Assembly (NCBI RefSeq): GCF_000718095.1
Contig: NZ_JOEI01000022.1
Location: 1-64,000, forward strand
Direction: 5' to 3'
DNA: 64,000 nucleotides
Origin: Streptomyces scopuliridis RB72
Lineage (GTDB): Bacteria; Actinomycetota; Actinomycetes; Streptomycetales; Streptomycetaceae
Numbering within the stretch: the stretch's first letter is position 1; each line of letters begins with the position of its first letter. Shown in pieces: positions 34,255 through 41,103 of the stretch. Under the pieces are notes generated by a model. The model had not been told where the DNA came from and ran no database searches. It was given only the letters and a program-made list of their open reading frames with translations. Position numbers and translations under genes: made by a program.

Positions 34255-35295
34255 ATGACGTCACCCATCAGCCACACCCCGGAGCTCACCGAACAGGCGC
34301 TGAACGACTTCTTCGACGTCACCAGCAACTTCACGCTGCGCCCGTCCTACGAGGGCGGCAATATCAGCACCACCATCGGGTTCAAGCAGGTGCACTACCT
34401 CATCGAGGCCGCCGTCCTGGAGCACTTCCGCGCCGCCGGCCTGGGGGCCACCACCCTTTACGTCGAGTACGGCGTCGGGCTCGACGTGGTCTCCGTGGAC
34501 ACCCGGCTGCACACCGTCCTCATGCTGGACGACGCCGTCGCCGTCGAGGTCAAGCCGGCCACCAGGGACGCCGACACCCGGCTGCGGTTCAGGATAACCG
34601 CGACCGTGCAGCGCGACGGCGCTCCCCGCAAGGCGGTCACCACCACGTTCGAGGTCGCGCTGCGGGCGATCGAGCACGTGGAGAACTCGAAGCCGGTTCC
34701 GGGGCGCCTGACCCGTTTCGTGGTCCCGCGACTGGGCCGGGCGACGCCGAGGAAGATCGCCGCGGTGCCGGTGGACAACATCGACCTGTCCGCGCAGCGC
34801 GGCGTCACCACGCGCTCCGGCGACCCGGTGCTGGCCGAGATCATCGGCGACGACAACGCCTTCGGCTGGAAGTGGCGGGTGCCCTACTTCTACTGCCACT
34901 TCACCAGCCATATGCAGATGTCCGGCTTCCTGAGGCAGATGGAGGAGGTGCTGCATCTGTTCGTCGCGGACCGGGGCATCGCCATCCGCCGCATGCTCGA
35001 CGAGCGCAGCTGGATCCCGGTGGTGACCAAGTGTGACATCCGGCTCACCGACGAAGTGCGCATCGAGGACGAGCTGTACACCGTCTTCACGATCGAGGAC
35101 GTCTTCAAGGCCATCCTGTTCACCGCCCGGATGGACTGCTACGTGGTCCGCGACGGCGCGCTGTTGCAGGTCGCCACCGGGCACATCACGCACGGTTACG
35201 TCACCAAGGAGTCACCGGAGCGCGACTGGTCCCTGGTCACCTTCGACGAGGAGGTACTGGCCGCGCTGAGCGGCAAGAACCTCACCGCCAACTGA
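34255..35295 (+). CDS. Double hot-dog protein (thioesterase/dehydratase-like)
   Basis: 346 residues. The N-terminal half (about 1-150) and the C-terminal half (about 200-330) each look like a hot-dog fold. The second contains FYCHFTSHMQMSGFLRQMEE, resembling the acyl-thioester-hydrolase helix region, and the first VEYGVGLDVVSVDTRL. I see no GHFPG dehydratase motif. It may be a thioesterase, a dehydratase-like isomerase, or a structural partner. It is separated from the hydrolase gene by only a few bases, and a similar protein type accompanies other cinnamoyl-lipid PKS sets as far as I recall. Confidence 0.65.
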   Translation: MTSPISHTPELTEQALNDFFDVTSNFTLRPSYEGGNISTTIGFKQVHYLIEAAVLEHFRAAGLGATTLYVEYGVGLDVVSVDTRLHTVLMLDDAVAVEVKPATRDADTRLRFRITATVQRDGAPRKAVTTTFEVALRAIEHVENSKPVPGRLTRFVVPRLGRATPRKIAAVPVDNIDLSAQRGVTTRSGDPVLAEIIGDDNAFGWKWRVPYFYCHFTSHMQMSGFLRQMEEVLHLFVADRGIAIRRMLDERSWIPVVTKCDIRLTDEVRIEDELYTVFTIEDVFKAILFTARMDCYVVRDGALLQVATGHITHGYVTKESPERDWSLVTFDEEVLAALSGKNLTAN

Positions 35296-35322
35296 CCGGC
35301 CCGGCCGGAAGGAGCTGTTGTC

Positions 35323-36426
35323 ATGAGCAGCCGCACCACAGGCGCCGTCGGGGCGCCGGTCATCACGGCATGGTCGGCCGTGTCCCCGTTCGGAATGGGC
35401 CGTTCCGCGTTCGCCGACGGACTGCACGAAGGCAGCGAGACGGCCGTCCTCATCGATCGCGACCAGTGGCGCGTACCCGACGAGCGGGCCAGGCTGGTGC
35501 CCGACTTCAGCCCGCGCGCGGCGCTGGGCCGCAAGGGCACCCGGTCGATGGACCGGGTGACGGGCCTCGCGGTCAGCGCCGTCGGTGCTCTGCTCGCCGA
35601 CGCCGAGCGCAACCGCGAGGTGGCGACCGGCGAGCGCGGGGCCATCGTCCTCGGCACCACCACCGGCAGTGTGCAGAGCATGATGGACTTCACCCGCGAC
35701 TCGCTCACCGGCGAGCAGCCCTATTTCGTCGACCCGGCGCAGATGCCCAACACGGTGATGAACTGTGCCGCCGGCCAGTGCGCGATCTGGCACCGGATCA
35801 AGGGGCCGAACGCCACCATCGCCGGGGGGCGGCTGGCCGGCCTGCTCGCGCTGAACTACGCCCGCAGGCTGCTGGGCGCCGGCCGCGCCAAGGCGGTGCT
35901 GTGCGGTTCCGCGGAGGAGTACTCCGACGAGCGTGCCTGGCTTGAGTGGCATGCCAGAGGAGCGGAGGAGGCCCCGGCGCTGCTCGGAGAGGGCGCCGGC
36001 ATGCTGCTGCTGGAGCCTGCGTATGGTGTCGACGCCCACCACGTGCTGGCGGAGGTGCTCGCCGTGGAGAGCGGTGTGTTCGGCGAGGGCGGGCCGGCGA
36101 CGGTGCTCGGCTCCTGCCTGCGCCGCGCCATGGACCGTGCCGGGGTCGACCCGTCGCAGGTGTGGGCCGCTGCCCCGTGCGGCGCGGCAGGCTCGCTCGG
36201 CGAGCAGGAACGCGCGGTGCTCACCGAGATGTTCGGCCCGTCGGTTCTCGAAGAGCCGCGGAACACCGCGTTGTTCGGGGACGCGTCGGCCGCATCGGCG
36301 AGCCTGCAGATCGCCTCCGTGCTCGCGGTCGCCGAGCGCAGGCCCGATGTCGTCGGCCGGGTGGCGGTCGTCACCGCGGTCGAGCGCGACGGCGGGGCCG
36401 GTTGCGCGCTGCTGCGGCTGCGCTGA
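35323..36426 (+). CDS. KS-like protein 4 (no catalytic residues)
   Basis: 367 residues of the ketosynthase fold. At the nucleophile elbow it reads GPNATIAGGRLAGLLAL, with no Cys, and the second His motif is LFGDASAASASLQ in place of GHTxGAAG. Thus it cannot condense on its own. It is probably the chain-length-factor partner of one of the intact ketosynthases, most simply KS1. The start follows GGAAGGAGCTG. It gives the locus two complete and two degenerate KS proteins. Confidence 0.8.
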   Translation: MSSRTTGAVGAPVITAWSAVSPFGMGRSAFADGLHEGSETAVLIDRDQWRVPDERARLVPDFSPRAALGRKGTRSMDRVTGLAVSAVGALLADAERNREVATGERGAIVLGTTTGSVQSMMDFTRDSLTGEQPYFVDPAQMPNTVMNCAAGQCAIWHRIKGPNATIAGGRLAGLLALNYARRLLGAGRAKAVLCGSAEEYSDERAWLEWHARGAEEAPALLGEGAGMLLLEPAYGVDAHHVLAEVLAVESGVFGEGGPATVLGSCLRRAMDRAGVDPSQVWAAAPCGAAGSLGEQERAVLTEMFGPSVLEEPRNTALFGDASAASASLQIASVLAVAERRPDVVGRVAVVTAVERDGGAGCALLRLR

Positions 36427-36472
36427 GCACCGATCCCCCCGCCTGGCACCCGAATCGAGAACGGAGAGAGCG

Positions 36473-36736
36473 ATGACGGCACAGCCCATCGAGACCCTGG
36501 ACAAGGAAGATCTGCGGCGGACTCTGGCCGAGGTGATCGACGTCGACGCCACCGAGATCGGGGAGGCGACCGACTTCGTGGACGAGTTGAACGTCGACTC
36601 GCTGCTCCTGCTGGAACTGGTCGTGGTGCTGGAGAAGAAGTACGGGGTCAAGTTCAGCGAGCGGGAGATGCGAACGGCCCGCACCTTCCGTGACGCGCAC
36701 GCGCTGCTGGAGCGCAAGCTGGCGGTGTCGGCATGA
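36473..36736 (+). CDS. Acyl carrier protein 2
   Basis: 87 residues with Ser43 in ELNVDSLLLLELVVVLEKKYG as the phosphopantetheine site and typical acidic helices. The ATG follows GGAGAG. It overlaps the following dehydratase gene by ATGA. The sequence differs strongly from ACP1, so the two may serve different stages, such as chain assembly against ring closure or transfer to the NRPS. Confidence 0.9.
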   Translation: MTAQPIETLDKEDLRRTLAEVIDVDATEIGEATDFVDELNVDSLLLLELVVVLEKKYGVKFSEREMRTARTFRDAHALLERKLAVSA

Positions 36737-37191
36737 CCACGTCGCCGTCCGGGGCGCAGGTCGCGGCGGGCCGCTTCGCCGCGAAGCCCACCCCGGTGGA
36801 CGCGGCGATCGACGTGATCTCGGTGGCGAGTTCCGAGGCGGCCGCGGGAGGCGGCGCCGTCCTCACCGCGGTCACCGGCGTCGCGATCGAGAAGTCGGAG
36901 CCGGTCTTCGCCGGCCACTACCCGGACTTCCCGATCTTCCCCGGTGTGTGTGTCGTCGACTGCGTCGAGCGCAGCGCGCTCGCCGTGGCCGAGCGCACCG
37001 GGATGGCCGAACCCCGCCTGGTCGCCGTGGAGTCCACCCGCTTCCTCGGTGCCGTCTATCCCGGCGATCTGCTCACCGTGCGCCTGGAAATGCGTAACCA
37101 CGAGGGCGCTGTGCGGTGCAAGGCCCTTGCGAGCACCGAGCGGGGCGACGCCGCGTCGGTGCGGCTGCGGATGTCGGGGAGAGTCGCATGA
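36733..37191 (+). CDS. Hot-dog dehydratase subunit 1 (FabA/FabZ-like)
   Basis: 152 residues. The dehydratase motif is FAGHYPDFPIFPGV with His62. The acid position in the following helix is Asp (VVDCVERS), as in FabA, rather than the Glu of FabZ. It removes water from the 3-hydroxyacyl-ACP made by the ketoreductase, giving the conjugated polyene. It is coupled by ATGA to the next gene, a second dehydratase-like protein with complementary active-site changes. Confidence 0.85.
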   Translation: MTTSPSGAQVAAGRFAAKPTPVDAAIDVISVASSEAAAGGGAVLTAVTGVAIEKSEPVFAGHYPDFPIFPGVCVVDCVERSALAVAERTGMAEPRLVAVESTRFLGAVYPGDLLTVRLEMRNHEGAVRCKALASTERGDAASVRLRMSGRVA

Positions 37192-37676
37192 ACGCGGCGT
37201 ACGAGGTCGAACGGCTGCTGCCGCACCGCTTTCCCCTGCTGCTCGTCGACCGGGTCCTCGACCTGGTGCCGGGTGAGAGCATCACTGCGGCCAAGGCCGT
37301 CACCCGCAACGAGCAGTGCTACCGGAGGGTCGGCGCGCACACCGCCGACGCCTGCCTGGAGTACCCGCGGGCGCTGCTGATCGAGTCGTGGGGCCAGACC
37401 GCCGGCATCCTGGCGACCTGGCGCACCCCCGGCCAGGAGCCCGACGCGCGTGAGGCGGATCGGGTGATGCTGCTCGGCGGGCTCACCGGAGTCACGTTCC
37501 ACCTGCCGGTGCTGCCGGGTGACGTGCTCCACCATCGGGCCCGGCTCTCCCGCGCCCTGTCCGACACCGTGATTTTCGAGGGCGAGACCGTGTGCGACGG
37601 CGAGGTGGTGATGTCGGTCGAGCGGATGGTGATGGCTTTCCGTCCCGCCGACAGCCTTCTGCCGTCCGCCGGGTGA
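37188..37676 (+). CDS. Hot-dog dehydratase subunit 2 (FabZ-like, divergent His site)
   Basis: 162 residues. The N-terminus LLPHRFPLLLVDRVLDLVPG is classic FabZ. The GHFPGHPxxPG motif is replaced by VGAHTADACLEYPRALLIE. The Glu of the catalytic helix is kept in LLIESWGQTAG. In FabZ/FabA dimers each active site uses His from one chain and Glu/Asp from the other. A heterodimer with dehydratase 1 is therefore the natural inference, with this chain supplying Glu. The ATG overlaps the previous stop. Confidence 0.8.
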   Translation: MNAAYEVERLLPHRFPLLLVDRVLDLVPGESITAAKAVTRNEQCYRRVGAHTADACLEYPRALLIESWGQTAGILATWRTPGQEPDAREADRVMLLGGLTGVTFHLPVLPGDVLHHRARLSRALSDTVIFEGETVCDGEVVMSVERMVMAFRPADSLLPSAG

Positions 37677-37697
37677 GACGAGGAGGAGGAACACCCG

Positions 37698-38444
37698 ATG
37701 GAGCAGGACAGAAAGCCGGTCGCGCTGGTCAGCGGCGGCTCTCGCGGCATAGGCCGGGCCGTGGTGAAGCGGCTCGCCGCGGACGGCCACGAGGTGAGCT
37801 TCTGCTACCGGTCCGACGACCAGGCCGCGAGCTCCCTTGAGAAGGAACTCGCCGAACTCGACGTCCGGGTGATGGCCAGGAAGGTGGAGGTGGCCTCGCC
37901 GGACTCGGTGCGCGAGTGGGTGGCCGAGACGCAGGAGACCCTGGGCACGGTGGACGTCGCGGTCACCGCGGCCGGCATCACCCGGGACAACCCGCTGCTG
38001 ATGATGACGGACGAGCAGTGGAAGGACGTCCTCGCGGTCAACCTCGACGGCGTCTACAACGTGTGCCGGTCGGTGGTGTTCGAGATGATGAAACGCCGGT
38101 CCGGCTCGCTGGTCCTGATCTCCTCGGTGGCCGGTGTGTACGGCCACGCCACGCAGTCCAACTACGCGGCGACCAAGGCCGGGATCATCGGCTTCGGCAA
38201 GTCGCTGGCCAAGGAGGTCGGCCGCTACGGCATCCGCTCCAACGTGGTCGCCCCCGGATTCATCGAGACCGACATGACCTCGGTACTGAACGACAAGATC
38301 CGCGACCAGATGCTGAAGTCAATCGCGCTCAACCGCTTCGGCGACGCGGGCGAGGTCGCCGACCTGGTCTCCTTCCTGGCCTCCGAGCGTGCCGGCTACA
38401 TCACCGGCTCGGTCTTCCAGATCGACGGCGGCATCACCATCTGA
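37698..38444 (+). CDS. 3-ketoacyl-ACP reductase (FabG-like)
   Basis: 248 residues, SDR. GGSRGIG is at 13-19, AAGI at 91-94, the catalytic Ser in LISSVAGVYG (142-143), and Tyr156/Lys160 in SNYAATKAG. The C-terminus ITGSVFQIDGGITI is typical of FabG. It reduces each beta-keto group to hydroxyl with NADPH before dehydration. It has a good ribosome site (GAGGAGGAA) and lies in the same transcription unit as the dehydratases. Confidence 0.93.
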   Translation: MEQDRKPVALVSGGSRGIGRAVVKRLAADGHEVSFCYRSDDQAASSLEKELAELDVRVMARKVEVASPDSVREWVAETQETLGTVDVAVTAAGITRDNPLLMMTDEQWKDVLAVNLDGVYNVCRSVVFEMMKRRSGSLVLISSVAGVYGHATQSNYAATKAGIIGFGKSLAKEVGRYGIRSNVVAPGFIETDMTSVLNDKIRDQMLKSIALNRFGDAGEVADLVSFLASERAGYITGSVFQIDGGITI

Positions 38445-38477
38445 GCCCGTTCCCAACGACCACACGAGGACACCGCC

Positions 38478-39188
38478 ATGGCCAAGAAGCCGCCGCGTTG
38501 GTACTTCTCCCTGCGCAGTCCCTACTCCTGGTTCGCCTACCGCGACCTCACGAAGCACCACCCGGACGTCCTGGCCGCCGTGCAATGGATCCCGTTCTGG
38601 GAGCCGGACGCACACAGCCGGGAACTGCTCGCACGCATGGGGGTCGAACTGCCACTGGTTCCCATGGCACGTGAGAAGAACTTCTACATCCTCCAGGACA
38701 CCCGGCGGCTGGCCGAGGACCGCGGACTTGAGGTCACCTGGCCCCTCGACCGGGAGCCGGTCTGGGAGGTGTCCCACCTGGCGTACCTGGTGGCCGAGGA
38801 CGCCGGGAAGGGCAAGGAGTTCGTCGACGCGGTCTACCGGGCCCGCTGGCAGGAGTCGAAGAACATCTCCAGCCCGGCTGTGATCGGTGAGATCGCCGCC
38901 GAACTCGGCCTGGACGCGGACCGGGCCGCCGGCGCTGCCGACGATCCGGACCTTCGCGCCCGGGGCGTGGGGATCCTCGCCGCCTCGGCGAAGGACGGCC
39001 TCTTCGGCGTGCCGTTCTTCATCCACGGGCACGACAAGTTCTGGGGCGTCGACCGGGTGGACGCGTTCGTCGCCGCGCTGCGCGGTGTCCCGCGCGACGC
39101 GGTCGCCCTGTCGGACGCGGAGCTTGCCGCACTGCCCGCCACGGCCGAGGCGGGCGGGGACGCCGGCCATGCCGGCGGCTGTGGCTGA
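38478..39188 (+). CDS. DsbA-fold isomerase (cinnamoyl ring pathway)
   Basis: 236 residues of the DsbA/2-hydroxychromene-2-carboxylate isomerase family. The N-terminus reads YFSLRSPYSWFAYRDL, where a CxxC thioredoxin motif would lie; it is absent, as in the isomerase branch. FGVPFFIHGHDKFWGVDRVDAF is the family's C-terminal signature. In cinnamoyl-lipid clusters a protein of this family is linked to double-bond isomerisation that allows six-pi ring closure of the polyene. The C-terminal tail is Ala/Gly/His-rich and ends GHAGGCG. Confidence 0.82.
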   Translation: MAKKPPRWYFSLRSPYSWFAYRDLTKHHPDVLAAVQWIPFWEPDAHSRELLARMGVELPLVPMAREKNFYILQDTRRLAEDRGLEVTWPLDREPVWEVSHLAYLVAEDAGKGKEFVDAVYRARWQESKNISSPAVIGEIAAELGLDADRAAGAADDPDLRARGVGILAASAKDGLFGVPFFIHGHDKFWGVDRVDAFVAALRGVPRDAVALSDAELAALPATAEAGGDAGHAGGCG

Positions 39189-39221
39189 GCCTCACACCCG
39201 AGACGATCCCGAGAGGTTGCG

Positions 39222-40898
39222 ATGAGCAGAGGGCACCGGCTTCCGGCCGACTGGGACGCGATCGTGGTCGGCAGCGGCATGGGCGGCCTGACCTGTGCCG
39301 CGTATCTCGCGGTGACGGGTCACCGGGTGCTGGTGCTCGAACAGGCCGGGGTGCTGGGCGGCAACAGCCATGTCTTCCGCCGCCGCTCGGCCTATGAGTT
39401 CGACGCCGGTGTGCACTACATCGGCGACTGCGGGCCCGACGGCGTGCTGCCGTCGATCCTGCGCGGGCTGGGGCTGGACGGCCGTGTCGAGTTCCGTGCG
39501 ATGGACCCGGACGGATTCGACGAGGTCGTCCTGCCCGGACTGCGGATGTTCGTGCCTGTTGGCTGGGACCGGTATCTCGACCGGCTGATCGAGGTGCTGC
39601 CGACGGACAAGGAGGGGTTGCGGGAGTTCACGCGGGTGTGCTCGGCGGTCGGCGCGGAGATGCGCTGGACCCTGCTGTCCGCGGCCGGTGTCGACCCGGC
39701 CGAGATCCTGCGGTGCACCCCCACCGCGATGGCCTGGGGCCGCCGCACGCTGCACGACCTGTTCGAGCACTGTCGTCTCTCCGCCGCCGCGCGTACCGTG
39801 CTGGCCGCCCAGGCGCTCAATTACGGGATCGGCCCCGAGGCGGCGACGGTCGGCACGCACGCCAGTGTGACCGACCACTACCTGCGTGGCGCCGCCTACC
39901 CGGTCGGCGGCGGCCAGATGCTGTCGGCATCACTGAGTGAGACGATCACCGGCCACGGCGGCGCGGTCAGGGTGGGGCACCGCGTGGAGCGGGTGCTGGT
40001 CGAGGAGGGCCGGGCGCGCGGTGTCGTCTTGGCCACCGGTCAGGAGCTGCGCGCCCCGATCGTGGTGTCGAACGCGGACTACCCGCGCACCGTTCTGGAG
40101 CTGGTCGGTGAACAGCACTTCCCGAAGTCGATAGTCAAGCGGGCCCGGACCGCCGTGATGGGCTTCCCCCTGGTGGTGCTCTACGTGGGGCTCGACCGGG
40201 AACTGCCCGGGAGGCGCAACGCGAACCTGTGGTGGCACGGGAACGCCGACATCGAGGAGGCGTTCCGCGGGCTGGCGGACGGCCGGTTCGACGCGCCGCC
40301 GTCGGTGTTCATCTCCTTCGCCTCCGGCAAGGACCCGCACACCCCGGCCATCCGGCCGCCCGGCCACGCCAACTTCCAGGTGATGGCTCTGTGTCCGCGC
40401 TCCCTGGAACCCTGGGGCGCGGCGGCCGAGCCCGCCGGCGGCGAGCGGTACCGCCGCGACCCGGCCTACCTGGCGCAGAAGGAGAGGGTCACCGAGACGA
40501 TGCTGGCCACCGCGGAACGCGCGCTCGGCCCGTTCCGCCGTCATGTCACCCACCTCGAACTGGCGACCCCGGCCACCCAGCGCCGCTACACCCGTTCCAC
40601 CGGCGGATCGCCCTTCGGACTGGCGCGCTGGGGTGGCACGGGCGCCAGGCCGGACACCCGGACCAGCGTGGCCGGCCTGTACGTGGTGGGGCAGAGCACG
40701 CGCTACGGCAGCGGCATCACCGGTGCGGCGGTGAGCGGCATCGCCTGCGCCGGGCAGATACTCGGCCGTCCGCTCCTGCCGGAGGTGTACGCCGGGGCGG
40801 TGCTGGGAGACCACCGGCTGCTTCCGGAACGCGCCGCGGACTGGGACCCGCTGCGGGTGTGCGGCGGTCGCGCCCCCCGCGGCACCCGCTCGTCCTGA
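39222..40898 (+). CDS. Phytoene-desaturase-like FAD oxidoreductase (ring aromatisation)
   Basis: 558 residues. The dinucleotide site is AIVVGSGMGGLTCAAYLAV, followed by VLVLEQAGVLGGNSHVFRR. The C-terminal FAD motif is VAGLYVVGQSTRYGSGITGAAVSGI. The family includes carotenoid desaturases and isomerases. In the cinnamoyl pathway a homologue is thought to oxidise the cyclohexadiene formed by ring closure to a benzene ring. It is last in the PKS gene series and is followed by a 205-bp gap before the first NRPS gene. No carotenoid genes are nearby. Confidence 0.85.
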   Translation: MSRGHRLPADWDAIVVGSGMGGLTCAAYLAVTGHRVLVLEQAGVLGGNSHVFRRRSAYEFDAGVHYIGDCGPDGVLPSILRGLGLDGRVEFRAMDPDGFDEVVLPGLRMFVPVGWDRYLDRLIEVLPTDKEGLREFTRVCSAVGAEMRWTLLSAAGVDPAEILRCTPTAMAWGRRTLHDLFEHCRLSAAARTVLAAQALNYGIGPEAATVGTHASVTDHYLRGAAYPVGGGQMLSASLSETITGHGGAVRVGHRVERVLVEEGRARGVVLATGQELRAPIVVSNADYPRTVLELVGEQHFPKSIVKRARTAVMGFPLVVLYVGLDRELPGRRNANLWWHGNADIEEAFRGLADGRFDAPPSVFISFASGKDPHTPAIRPPGHANFQVMALCPRSLEPWGAAAEPAGGERYRRDPAYLAQKERVTETMLATAERALGPFRRHVTHLELATPATQRRYTRSTGGSPFGLARWGGTGARPDTRTSVAGLYVVGQSTRYGSGITGAAVSGIACAGQILGRPLLPEVYAGAVLGDHRLLPERAADWDPLRVCGGRAPRGTRSS

Positions 40899-40948
40899 GC
40901 GGCGGCCCCGCCCGCTGCTCCGGCGGCCTGACGATGGCTTATCGAGGC

Positions 40949-40960
40949 TTCTTATAAGAA
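40949..40960. promoter_or_regulatory. TTCTTATAAGAA palindrome upstream of NRPS1
   Basis: A perfect 12-bp A/T-rich palindrome sits about 144 bp upstream of the NRPS1 start, within the only sizeable gap between the PKS genes and the NRPS genes. It may be part of an NRPS promoter or operator. Confidence 0.4.
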
Positions 40961-41103
40961 CGTTCCTGCCGAGCCGGGTGCTTGGTAACGTCCGGGCCCG
41001 GGTCGGGTTCCGCTCGTCCGACCGGCTCGAATGCGCAGAATTCGGTGTGTTGGCTCGCAGGGGCTGTCTCCACTGTTTCTTGACTCAAAGGGAGTGAGTA
41101 GTC

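Noticed and set aside
35323..36426. KS-like protein 4 as a thiolase or a FabH-type enzyme
   Set aside because: The fold order and the GPNAT / LFGDASAA positions match KS/CLF proteins; no FabH His-Asn pair is visible.
39222..40898. Phytoene-desaturase-like gene as part of a carotenoid cluster, paired with the polyprenyl synthase
   Set aside because: It is 15 kb from the polyprenyl synthase, no phytoene synthase or cyclase is present, and it is in the PKS operon.
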